From contig CAMBXL010000018.1 of NCBI GenBank assembly GCA_945871905.1, forward strand, positions 1-32,784: a stretch of 32,784 nt of DNA, given 5' to 3'. The translations under genes were made by a program, and so were the position numbers. Every line of letters starts with the position of its first letter. The stretch's first letter is position 1. The notes below the pieces were generated by a model. It did no database searches and was not told the DNA's origin. It saw nothing but the letters and a program-made list of their open reading frames with translations. Positions 15,844 through 22,798 of the stretch are shown piece after piece. This DNA is from Chitinophaga pinensis (GTDB taxonomy: Bacteria; Bacteroidota; Bacteroidia; NS11-12g; UBA955).

Positions 15844-16805
15844 TACGTTTATTTTCAAATAACTACAACCAAACTATTTTTTTTCTAATAGTATTTGCCT
15901 TTGGACTCAGAAGTGCAGGTTTTGTTACGCCCTATGTTAATACCAATGCGCCACTGGCATTGAATTATATACAGCAAATATTTAACTATATTAACTATTA
16001 TCCGCAGCTTGGTTTTTTTGTTTCCACGTTTTTGGTCATCATTGCTGCTTTGGTGTTTAACCGCATTTGCAATAAACATGGATTGGTCATTGTTACCTCC
16101 TATTTGCCCGCGTATTTTTACATAGTATTGAATTCGGTGTTTGTGGATCAGTTTTATGCCGGTCCGGTGTTGTTTGTTAACTTGTTAATGATTGTTTCAT
16201 TGGGTTCTATTTTGAATTTATACCATTCCGATTCGCCTTATTTCTCCTTGTTTTCGGCCTCTTTTTTGGCAGGATTAAGTGCTTTATTGAACACCACTTA
16301 CATGGCATTTTTTGTGATAGTGCTATTGGGAATCAATGTCTTTAGACCTTTTAATTTCAGGGAACATATTTCGGCCTTTGTGGGCTTTTTAATGCCTTTG
16401 TACATTGGCACTATGTTGAATTATTTATTGAATGGTAATTTTTTGCCTTTTTACATTTTCTTTCCCGATTACGGTAGTTTCAATAATCAGTTTTGGGCCT
16501 TAAAATCCATGTTACCATTTTTGGGATTCATTTTTGTTTTGGCGATATTGAGGATGAACAAAAACTATTTCAGAAACACCATTAAGCAGCGGCGCGCCAT
16601 ACAGTTGATGGTATTAACGATAGTCATGTGTGTGGTATTAATGACTACAGGCAAACAAAATCCTAAGCAAGAATTCTCATTTGTAGCATTTCCTTTGGCC
16701 TTTTATTTTTCCTATTACTTCACCAACAGTCGATTCAATTTCCTAAAGGAGCTCCTCAATATTTTACTCATCGTAGGCATTGTCTTTTTCCATTATTGGG
16801 GGTAA
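15840..16805 (+). CDS. DUF6427-like polytopic inner membrane protein
   Basis: The 321-residue protein has about eight to ten hydrophobic segments (for example IFFLIVFAFGL near 12-23, FFVSTFLVIIAALVF ~58-72, MLPFLGFIFVLAIL ~222-235, LLNILLIVGIVFF ~306-318). The pattern MIRLFSNN... then small aromatic-rich TM helices and the YIFFPDYGSFNNQFW loop resembles the DUF6427 membrane proteins of Bacteroidota; this assignment is by resemblance only and the function is unknown. Translation begins at TTG 15840, overlapping the TGA stop of the upstream secreted protein (TTGA), a coupling arrangement that supports both non-ATG starts and a shared role at the envelope. The HNH nuclease gene begins 3 bp after its stop codon. 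Confidence 0.75.
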   Translation: MIRLFSNNYNQTIFFLIVFAFGLRSAGFVTPYVNTNAPLALNYIQQIFNYINYYPQLGFFVSTFLVIIAALVFNRICNKHGLVIVTSYLPAYFYIVLNSVFVDQFYAGPVLFVNLLMIVSLGSILNLYHSDSPYFSLFSASFLAGLSALLNTTYMAFFVIVLLGINVFRPFNFREHISAFVGFLMPLYIGTMLNYLLNGNFLPFYIFFPDYGSFNNQFWALKSMLPFLGFIFVLAILRMNKNYFRNTIKQRRAIQLMVLTIVMCVVLMTTGKQNPKQEFSFVAFPLAFYFSYYFTNSRFNFLKELLNILLIVGIVFFHYWG

Positions 16806-16808
16806 AAT

Positions 16809-17852
16809 ATGACACTACCAATTAACAATAAACTAAATACAAATATACTTGCAGCGTGCTTTAAAAGTACAGTTGCAACCTATAAATTTTATTGGTTATT
16901 GGCAATAATTGAGTCTGTTGAAGAGGGAAAAGTTGAAATCAATAAAATTGAATTATTTTCAAAAATGGTTTCAAGTGCATGGTATACAGTTAACTATTTT
17001 AAATTGTCATTTGGTAAGCAAGATTTAATTCAAGAGGCTATTTCAAAAATAAAAATATTAGAAGAGTTAAATAAAAACGAAAGTAAAAACTTTTTAAATA
17101 AAAAAATATCAAATTCTAGCAACGATTTAACATTAAAGACTTTAAATCATTTTGATAACAATGTTCCTCATTGGTTTTTAAGTCCTTGGTTTATTCAATC
17201 TAGCAAAACTGAAATATATACAAGGTCTCAAAAATTTGAAAATAATTGTCTATATGCATTGTATAAAGATCAAATTATAATTAACCCACAATGGATAGTT
17301 TATTTGACTGAAAATGCTAAGATTATAAAAGATTTTTGTTACTGGAATCTTTCTATATTCTTGCAATCTAAAAATCCAAATGTACCAGATATACCCAATA
17401 AAATAATTAAACCAGCATTAAGAAATTCATTAACAAAACAAAGAAATGAATTTTGGAAAAATGTATTTGATAATGAAGGGAGTATTGATTGTATATTTTC
17501 TGGTAAATCTTTATCAATTGAAAATAATAATTTTGACATAGATCATTATGTACCATATGCTTTTATTTCACATGATTTAATTTGGAATTTAGCTCCTGTA
17601 GATAAAGAGTTTAACAATAAAAAAAGTGATAAACTACCAAACAAAGAACAGTATTTTGATAAGTTTTATCAATTGCAAGAAAAAGCCTTTTATATTAATA
17701 AAAACATAAATCCTTATAGTAAATATATGGAAGAATATTTAACCATTTTCTCAAGTTTGGATACCTTCAATAAAGAAAGATTCAAAGAAACAATTCAACC
17801 ATTGATTATTATTGCATCAAACAATGGATTTTCATACATGAAAGATGAATGA
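16809..17852 (+). CDS. HNH endonuclease
   Basis: The 347-residue protein has an unclassified N-terminal ~215 residues (ATYKFYWLLAIIESVEEG, then SAWYTVNYFKLSFGK) and a C-terminal HNH nuclease fold. Key residues are Cys228 (DCIFSGKSL), Asp245-His246 (DIDHYVP), Asn260 (WNLAPVD) and Asn269-Asn270 followed by KKSDK. This arrangement, with WNL and NNKKS, matches the HNH_4-like group that includes Cas9-type and defence-associated nucleases. His246 would be the general base. The N-terminal region likely selects the substrate but is not identifiable. The gene is visibly more AT-rich than its neighbours (roughly a quarter G+C by eye), which suggests recent acquisition. It overlaps the next gene by 8 bp (ATGAATGA), so the two work together. 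No promoter is evident; read-through from upstream is possible. Confidence 0.85.
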   Translation: MTLPINNKLNTNILAACFKSTVATYKFYWLLAIIESVEEGKVEINKIELFSKMVSSAWYTVNYFKLSFGKQDLIQEAISKIKILEELNKNESKNFLNKKISNSSNDLTLKTLNHFDNNVPHWFLSPWFIQSSKTEIYTRSQKFENNCLYALYKDQIIINPQWIVYLTENAKIIKDFCYWNLSIFLQSKNPNVPDIPNKIIKPALRNSLTKQRNEFWKNVFDNEGSIDCIFSGKSLSIENNNFDIDHYVPYAFISHDLIWNLAPVDKEFNNKKSDKLPNKEQYFDKFYQLQEKAFYINKNINPYSKYMEEYLTIFSSLDTFNKERFKETIQPLIIIASNNGFSYMKDE

Positions 17853-18708
17853 GCAGAACAACATATATAGCCATTTAACCGCAAAGGAGAGAGACTCAAT
17901 CTCTTTTCCAGCTAGGCATTTATTAAAAAATAATTTGCTCAAAGGGAAAGTCTTGGATTTTGGTTGTGGATTGGGTTCTGATGTTAATATTTTAAAGGAA
18001 AAAGGGGTTGATGTAGTTGGGTATGATAAATTTTATTTTCCTCAATTACCCAATGAAAAGTTTGACACTATTATCTGCTTGTATGTACTTAATGTTTTAC
18101 AGAAAGAAGAACAAACGGAGGTATTACTTAAAGTTTCTCAATTACTAAATCCAGCAGGCATTGCCTATTTTGCAGTAAGAAGAGATGTGAAGTTTGAAGG
18201 CTTTAGAACACATAAAATCCATCAGAAACAAACCTATCAGTGTAATGTAGTTTTGCCGTATAAAAGCATATTATTGAACGAGTATAGCGAAATTTATGAG
18301 TACAAACACATTAATCAGTCAGAGTTAAATTTATCCAGCGATTGTCCCTTTTGTAATCCAGATAAAGATAGAGAAATTATATTAGAATCGGCATCTGTTT
18401 ACGCTATTTACGACAAATTTCCAGTAAGCAATGGGCATGTATTAATAATTCCTAAAAAGCACGTTTCCAATTATTTTCAATTAAGTTTTAAAGAGCAAAG
18501 TGCTTGTTGGTTTGTATTAAATTCAGTTCAGAAAATAATTCAAGAAAAGTTTAATCCTGATGGTTTTAACGTAGGAATAAATATCAATGAAACGGCAGGT
18601 CAAACAGTGCCTCATGTCCATATTCACTTAATTCCAAGATATAATGGCGATGTCGAAATTCCCCGTGGAGGAGTAAGGGGAGTTATTCCAACTAAGAAAG
18701 AGTATTGA
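17845..18708 (+). CDS. Fusion of SAM-dependent methyltransferase and HIT hydrolase/transferase
   Basis: The 287-residue protein joins two enzymes. Residues 1-~160 form a class I methyltransferase: motif I VLDFGCGLGSD (36-46), acidic residue of motif II Asp61 (VVGYD), and FDTIICLYVLNVL (73-85) at the motif IV position. There is no NPPY or PC motif, so it is not a classic amino or C5 DNA methyltransferase. SFPARHLLKNN and GYDKFYFPQ recall the DNA phosphorothioation-associated putative methyltransferases (TIGR04096), by memory. Residues ~165-287 form a HIT domain: CPFC (167-170), PVSNGHVLIIPKKH (193-206), histidine triad HVHIH at 257-261, and GDVEIPRGGVRGVIP (268-282). HIT proteins hydrolyse or transfer nucleotidyl groups; aprataxin removes AMP from DNA ends. 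The pairing with an HNH nuclease suggests work on nucleic acid, but the substrate is unknown. Confidence 0.88.
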   Translation: MNEQNNIYSHLTAKERDSISFPARHLLKNNLLKGKVLDFGCGLGSDVNILKEKGVDVVGYDKFYFPQLPNEKFDTIICLYVLNVLQKEEQTEVLLKVSQLLNPAGIAYFAVRRDVKFEGFRTHKIHQKQTYQCNVVLPYKSILLNEYSEIYEYKHINQSELNLSSDCPFCNPDKDREIILESASVYAIYDKFPVSNGHVLIIPKKHVSNYFQLSFKEQSACWFVLNSVQKIIQEKFNPDGFNVGININETAGQTVPHVHIHLIPRYNGDVEIPRGGVRGVIPTKKEY

Positions 18709-18883
18709 TGATGAAAGAGAAAGGGATCTCTGTTTGTTTTTGATAAGTTATTAAATTTATTGATGTTTGATATCTAACAACAATATTTGAATTTTTAAAC
18801 CCAACAATTTCTCCTTCATATTTTAGTTTGTTTTCAAAATATGGAATCCCAAAATTTATTTTTTGACCAACTTTTATTTTCAT
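18692..18883 (-). CDS. Small protein of unknown function, convergent with the methyltransferase-HIT gene
   Basis: The 63-residue reading frame starts MKIKVGQKINFGIPYFENK and continues YEGEIVGFKNSNIVVRYQ. Alternating hydrophobic residues with Gly turns suggest a small beta-barrel (SH3- or KOW-like), though no family is recognised. It overlaps the 3' end of the methyltransferase-HIT gene by 17 bp on the opposite strand. A near-match -7 box (TATTTTCG on the minus strand, one mismatch) lies just upstream with a TTTG at a reasonable distance. It fills an otherwise empty gap, and its protein-like composition argues against chance, but it may still be spurious. Confidence 0.5.
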   Translation of the reverse strand: MKIKVGQKINFGIPYFENKLKYEGEIVGFKNSNIVVRYQTSINLITYQKQTEIPFSFIINTLS

Positions 18884-18924
18884 TTAACACGAAAATAGTA
18901 ATTAATATTAACTCAAAAAAATTA

Positions 18925-19356
18925 TTAATATAATTTTTCCTCCCCCCCATGTTTTTCCCAATAATCCTTACCGTAGCTGCAAAAAATTTCTTCACCAGCT
19001 TTAATGGTTTTAGTGGCCACCAAACAAACCTGTTGTTCGTCGTTTAAGGTGATAATGCAGTTGTTTTTGAAGGCCGTTTGGGTTCCTGTGGCGTCATTGG
19101 CATATTTGGCAAAACAGTCAGTGTGTTTGGAATCCATGGTTTTGCCATTGAGTAAACTGATAAAATAGTGGTCTTCCTTGAGCAAAGCCCATTTCTCTGC
19201 TTCATCATCACTCAGTAATTCACCCTCAAATACCGCAATTTGTTCTTCTTTAAAGAGCTTAATAGCAGTAAACAACCCTGATCCTGCATTTTGTATTTGC
19301 GAAGTGTCTATGTAAAGATAATCGCTTTCTTCGGCTTCTATTTTTTGAATAATCAT
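18925..19356 (-). CDS. SET-domain protein (putative lysine methyltransferase)
   Basis: From ATG 19356 the protein has 143 residues, close to a bare SET domain. GSGLFTAIKLFKEEQIAVFEGE (25-46) is the N-terminal SET strand set (G-x-G-L-F/hydrophobic-A), DCFAKYANDA...NNC (~80-100) corresponds to the NHxCxPN region in a diverged form, and AGEEIFCSYGKDYW (~121-134) is the C-terminal GEEhxxxYG motif with the active-site Tyr. Bacterial stand-alone SET proteins transfer methyl groups from SAM to lysine side chains; the target is unknown. The frame remains open to 19395, but those 13 codons come from a dispersed repeat in the leader, so ATG 19356 is chosen. The C-terminal codons run through seven consecutive G residues, a possible slippage site. 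Confidence 0.85.
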   Translation of the reverse strand: MIIQKIEAEESDYLYIDTSQIQNAGSGLFTAIKLFKEEQIAVFEGELLSDDEAEKWALLKEDHYFISLLNGKTMDSKHTDCFAKYANDATGTQTAFKNNCIITLNDEQQVCLVATKTIKAGEEIFCSYGKDYWEKHGGEEKLY

Positions 19357-19373
19357 GGGAGGGAGGGTTGAGG

Positions 19374-19420
19374 CCCTTCGAGAGCACTTCGACAAGCTCA
19401 GTACAAGCTCTCAGGGTGAC
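19374..19420. repeat. Palindromic repeat in the SET-gene leader
   Basis: The unit begins CCCTTCGAGAGC and ends CTCTCAGGGTGAC; inside it is CTTCGACAAGCTCAG, the core of a short palindrome scattered through many bacterial genomes. It lies between the likely promoter (19441-19448) and the start of the SET gene, so it is transcribed as part of the leader and can fold as GAGAGC...GCTCTC. Confidence 0.75.
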
Positions 19421-19440
19421 ATTGGGTTAGGATTTAGGGG

Positions 19441-19448
19441 CAAAGATA
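19441..19448 (-). promoter_or_regulatory. -7 promoter box for the SET-domain gene
   Basis: The minus strand reads TATCTTTGCCC, an exact TAnnTTTG box plus the commonly following C. Transcription would start near 19434, giving a ~78-nt leader that contains the palindromic repeat. The gene's ATG is at 19356. Confidence 0.55.
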
Positions 19449-19504
19449 TGAGACAAGTCCTAAATTAAGTTTACAGTTTAATTTATTTGATACTTCCGGA
19501 AACC

Positions 19505-19576
19505 CCCTTCGAGAGCCCCCCTCACGTGACTAGGCTCAGCCTAGTGGGTGACACCCTTCGAGAGCCTCAGGGTGAC
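19505..19576. repeat. Two adjacent nested palindromic repeats
   Basis: Unit 19505-19552 starts CCCTTCGAGAGC, carries CACGTGACTAGGCTCAGCCTAG (CTAGGCT/AGCCTAG inverted repeat), and ends GGGTGAC. Unit 19554-19576 is the minimal form, CCCTTCGAGAGC joined directly to CTCAGGGTGAC. The larger unit looks like the minimal one with a hairpin inserted inside it. The rest of the 19396-20054 gap holds the comM fragment and AT-rich sequence upstream of the phosphodiesterase gene. Confidence 0.75.
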
Positions 19577-19609
19577 AATTAAACCATTTAAACCCATTAA
19601 ACAATTCAA

Positions 19610-19918
19610 CAATCACGCTGCAAGGTATGAACCAATAACTACCCTGCCCAATTTTCCCTTTCCAAGCTACGCTATTGAATTGGCTTCGGCTAAATGTTCA
19701 ATCTTTATCTCTTCAGATTTTTCCAAATCGGCAATCGTTCTGCTCACTTTCAAAATTCTGTCGTAAGCCCTTGCACTCAAATTTAACCTTTGCATTGCCG
19801 TTTTTAATAATTGAGTGCCTGCTTCACTTATGGGACACAAATCCTTAATTTGATTGCTAGGCATTTGAGCATTGCAATACACGCCTATTGATTTTTCTTC
19901 ATATCTCAACGATTGAAT
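19610..19918. repeat. Direct repeat, left copy (comM 3' end and downstream flank)
   Basis: This copy matches 22491-22798 at about 95% identity, with one 1-bp indel. The match starts in CAATCACGCTGCAAGGT and ends in GATTGAAT, after which the two sequences diverge abruptly. The pair encloses the phosphodiesterase gene and lies in direct orientation. Confidence 0.92.
19639..19918 (-). pseudogene. Truncated duplicate of the comM 3' end
   Basis: The fragment encodes the last ~90 residues of the ComM/YifB ATPase (from [17 protein letters not shown] to the family C-terminus), copied from the intact gene at 22520-24070. It lacks everything upstream and shows two inactivating changes near its end: an inserted A after the HLAEA codons, which shifts the frame, and TAC changed to TAG in the original frame. 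In the aligned part before the frameshift, I count about eleven differences, of which only one (Gln to Lys) alters the protein. An open frame continues upstream to 20134, but that part has no similarity to ComM and overlaps the phosphodiesterase start. Confidence 0.92.
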
Positions 19919-20054
19919 CATTTCAGTGAGATAATTTATTTTAAAAATAGGTATTAAATTGATAAGCGATTTGATCATGAATTTAAACTTATAATAATTG
20001 TAAAATATTAATTCATTAACCGCTCGATAATGTATCAATTTTAATGTTGTTGAG

Positions 20055-22103
20055 ATGAAAAATTTTTTAAAAATACACCTTATGGTGTTCCTGTTACTTG
20101 TTACAGGAAAACTAACAGCACAATCAAAAATCATTGATTACAACAGAAATCTTGGTCAATCAGAAAAAATGGTTTTTAATCCAGAATTAAAACCATTTTA
20201 CCACGGTGTTGCTTCAGGTGATCCACTTACAGACAGAGTAATAATATGGACACGTATTACACCTGATTCAGGTGTTTCCGCTCTTAAAAACGTGAATTGG
20301 CAGGTTGCTACAGACTCATTGTTTAAGTCGGTTGTTAAGTCGGGTATATTTACGACCTATTCAAGTATAGATTATACAGTAAAGGTAGATGTTACAGGTC
20401 TTCAGCCAGGTACCACGTACTATTACGCTTTTAGCTATCAAGGAACTTATTCGTTAACAGGAAGAATGCGCACTGCATCAAACAATGCTAACCATTTGCG
20501 TTTTGCGGTTGTATCTTGTAATAATTATGAAGCAGGTTTTTTTAATGGATTTAAGAAAATAGGTCAACGTAATGACATTGATGCTGTGATACATCTAGGA
20601 GATTATATTTATGAATATCAGCCAAAAGGTTACGGAGATTCTTTGACAGGTCGATTTGTTGAGCCAGCAAAAGAAATTGTAACATTAGACGATTATCGTA
20701 CTAGGTATTCTGTTTATCGTTTAGATCAAGATTTGCGTTATGCGCATCAACAACAAACATTCATTTCTATATGGGATGACCATGAGTCTACAAACGATTC
20801 GTATAAAGATGGAGCAGAAAATCATCAATCAAATGAAGGTGATTGGCAAACAAGAAAAGAAATTTCAAAAAGGGTGTATTTTGAATGGATGCCAATAAGA
20901 GAAGAAAGTAGTAATAGTATTTACAGAAAAATTTCATATGGTTCAATGCTTGATTTAATTATGCTTGATACACGATTAGAAGGAAGAGTTAAACCACCAA
21001 CAAATTTTGATGATATAGACATACCTGCTAGAACAATGTTGGGTAAAACTCAATACAATTGGTTTATCAACAACCTCAAAACTTCTACAGCAAAATGGAA
21101 AGTGATCGGCAATCAAGTATTATTCAGTGATATGAACGTAGGATTTGGTGCGGTTAATTCTCAAGGTCAGCCAGCAATTACTGATATCAACGCGATCCGT
21201 GCCGTAGAGAATTTATTTGTTGACAATTGGGATTCATATCCAACTGAGCGAAACTCAATAATGGATACTATCAAAAATAGAAACATTAAAAACACAATTT
21301 TTCTAACAGGAGATTCGCATGCTAGTTGGAGTTTTGACTTAACTAAAAAACCAGCTAATTATCCCAATGCTGCAACAGCAAATTTGCCTACACCATCCTC
21401 AACTTATAATCCTACTAATGGCAATGGATCAGTGGGAGTTGAATTTGCGACACCAAGTATCACTTCTGCAAACTTTGACGAAGCAATAGGAAAAGCAACT
21501 ACAGCGCAGTTTGAGTATTTGATTAATAATCCAGTTCCTGTAGGTCCTCCATTTGGATCAGTGGTTTATAATCCGCATTTAAAATATGTAGACCTTGACC
21601 GTCATGGTTATTTTATCTTAGATTTAAAAGATGATTCTGCACAAGCTGATTATTTTTATGTAGATACATTGAGAATATCTTCAAATAAAGAAAAGTTTGG
21701 AAGAGGTGTAGTTACAGCAAACAATAGCAATAGAATAACACGTTTAAGTTCATTTGCATCTATTGGAAAATCTAAACAAGATGGTCAAGCACCAACTAAA
21801 CCTCAGTCCAAAGCAACAGGAGTTAAAGAACTTAATAGCATTGAAGCAATTATAATTGGAGCCTACCCAATACCTGCATTTAATGTATTGAATATTAATT
21901 ATGCCATAAACAAAAGCGGTGTAACTGAAATTGCAATTTTTGATGTTAATGGTAAAACTATTGGAACTGAAAGAATAGGTTTTCAGCCATCAGGAGTTTA
22001 CACTTATAGTTTTGATGTAAGTAAATTTCCAACGGGTGTTTACTTCTTTAATCTTATCCTCGATGGCCGTATTGTAAATAATGGAAAATACATAAAGTCA
22101 TAA
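20055..22103 (+). CDS. PhoD-like secreted alkaline phosphatase/phosphodiesterase with T9SS sorting tail
   Basis: The 682-residue protein has a signal peptide (MKNFLKIHLMVFLLLVTGKLTAQ), the PhoD N-terminal Ig-like domain (FYHGVASGDPLTDRVIIWTR, residues 48-67, to ~140) and the metallophosphatase domain. Metal-site candidates follow the PhoD pattern: Cys155 (VVSCNNYEAGFF), Asp183 (HLGDYIYEY), Asp241-Asp242-His243-Glu244 (WDDHESTND), GNQVL, and LTGDSHASW. PhoD enzymes use iron and calcium to hydrolyse phosphate mono- and diesters such as teichoic acid, nucleotides or phospholipids, and often serve phosphate scavenging. The last ~75 residues (AYPIPAFNVLNINY ... FPTGVYFFNL) are a T9SS type A sorting domain, so it probably reaches the cell surface. 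It lies alone between the two comM direct repeats and has its own terminator. No clear -7 box was found upstream. Confidence 0.92.
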   Translation: MKNFLKIHLMVFLLLVTGKLTAQSKIIDYNRNLGQSEKMVFNPELKPFYHGVASGDPLTDRVIIWTRITPDSGVSALKNVNWQVATDSLFKSVVKSGIFTTYSSIDYTVKVDVTGLQPGTTYYYAFSYQGTYSLTGRMRTASNNANHLRFAVVSCNNYEAGFFNGFKKIGQRNDIDAVIHLGDYIYEYQPKGYGDSLTGRFVEPAKEIVTLDDYRTRYSVYRLDQDLRYAHQQQTFISIWDDHESTNDSYKDGAENHQSNEGDWQTRKEISKRVYFEWMPIREESSNSIYRKISYGSMLDLIMLDTRLEGRVKPPTNFDDIDIPARTMLGKTQYNWFINNLKTSTAKWKVIGNQVLFSDMNVGFGAVNSQGQPAITDINAIRAVENLFVDNWDSYPTERNSIMDTIKNRNIKNTIFLTGDSHASWSFDLTKKPANYPNAATANLPTPSSTYNPTNGNGSVGVEFATPSITSANFDEAIGKATTAQFEYLINNPVPVGPPFGSVVYNPHLKYVDLDRHGYFILDLKDDSAQADYFYVDTLRISSNKEKFGRGVVTANNSNRITRLSSFASIGKSKQDGQAPTKPQSKATGVKELNSIEAIIIGAYPIPAFNVLNINYAINKSGVTEIAIFDVNGKTIGTERIGFQPSGVYTYSFDVSKFPTGVYFFNLILDGRIVNNGKYIKS

Positions 22104-22121
22104 TAACTTAACTTTATTAAT

Positions 22122-22154
22122 AAAAAAACCCAACCATTTAGGTTGGGTTTTTTT
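22122..22154 (+). terminator. Rho-independent terminator of the phosphodiesterase gene
   Basis: AAAAAAACCCAACC and GGTTGGGTTTTTTT form a perfect 14-bp stem around the loop ATTTA, 18 bp after the stop codon. The A and T tracts make it potentially active in both directions. Confidence 0.95.
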
Positions 22155-22280
22155 GTTTATGGGATAAAATTTCCCTTAGACCTATCCTTAACTTAATTCA
22201 GGATGACGAATAACTACTTCCCTTTACTTCCTTTTTACTTCCTTTTTACTTCCCTCCGACTCCGTTCAGGGTAAACTCGC

Positions 22281-22479
22281 ACACGTGACAAGGCTAGGCC
22301 TAGTGGGTGACACCCTTCGAAAGCCCACCTCACGTGACTAGGCTCAGCCTAGTGGGTCACAATTAAACAATCACGATGAACGGCGTGAAACCCTTCAACC
22401 ATTTCAACCCATTAAACACCCTTCGATACAGCCGCCAAAGGCGTCCATCCTCCATAGGCGGACACGCTCACAGGGTGAC
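22281..22479. repeat. Cluster of three nested palindromic repeats downstream of comM
   Basis: The 22155-22519 gap has no gene. It holds a unit at 22281-22311 (CACGTGACAAGGCTAGGCCTAG...GGGTGAC), one at 22313-22360 (CCCTTCGAAAGC ... CTAGGCTCAGCCTAG ... GGGTCAC) and one at 22429-22479 (CCCTTCGA ... CGCCTATGGAGG-type hairpin ... CAGGGTGAC). All share the borders CCCTTCGA and GGGTGAC with the units at 19374-19576. The preceding 22200-22260 stretch contains TTTACTTCC repeated three times. Confidence 0.75.
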
Positions 22480-22490
22480 AAACAAATAAA

Positions 22491-22798
22491 CAATCACGCT
22501 GCAAGGTGAAAACCTATAACTACCCTGCCCAATTTTCCCTGTCCAAGCTACGGTATTGAATGGCTTCGGCTAAATGTTCAATCTTTATTTCCTCTGATTG
22601 TTCCAAATCAGCAATCGTTCTGCTCACTTTCAAAATTCTGTCGTAAGCCCTTGCACTCAAATTTAACCTTTGCATTGCCGTTTTTAATAATTGAGTGCCT
22701 GCTTCACTTATTGGACACAAATCCTTAATTTGATTACTCGGCATTTGAGCATTGCAATACACGCCTATTGATTTTTCTTCATACCTTAAAGATTGAAT
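22491..22798. repeat. Direct repeat, right copy (3' end of intact comM and flank)
   Basis: This is the partner of 19610-19918. It covers the last ~93 codons of the functional comM gene plus ~30 bp downstream. The two copies are separated by about 2.57 kb holding the phosphodiesterase gene and repeat cluster. Confidence 0.92.

Noticed and set aside
19971-19995. TTGATC and TATAAT as a sigma-70-type promoter for the phosphodiesterase
   Set aside because: The spacer is only 13 bp and Bacteroidota do not normally use this consensus.
19919-20134. Upstream part of a 155-codon minus-strand frame joined to the comM fragment
   Set aside because: Only the C-terminal part resembles ComM; the rest has no similarity to it and crosses the start of the phosphodiesterase gene, so it is chance sequence.
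19374-22479. Repeat clusters considered as a CRISPR array
   Set aside because: The repeats are irregularly spaced, internally palindromic and nested, without constant-length unique spacers; no cas gene is present.
19610-22798. Direct repeats considered as a composite transposon or IS ends
   Set aside because: There is no transposase, no terminal inverted repeat and the repeats are comM coding sequence.
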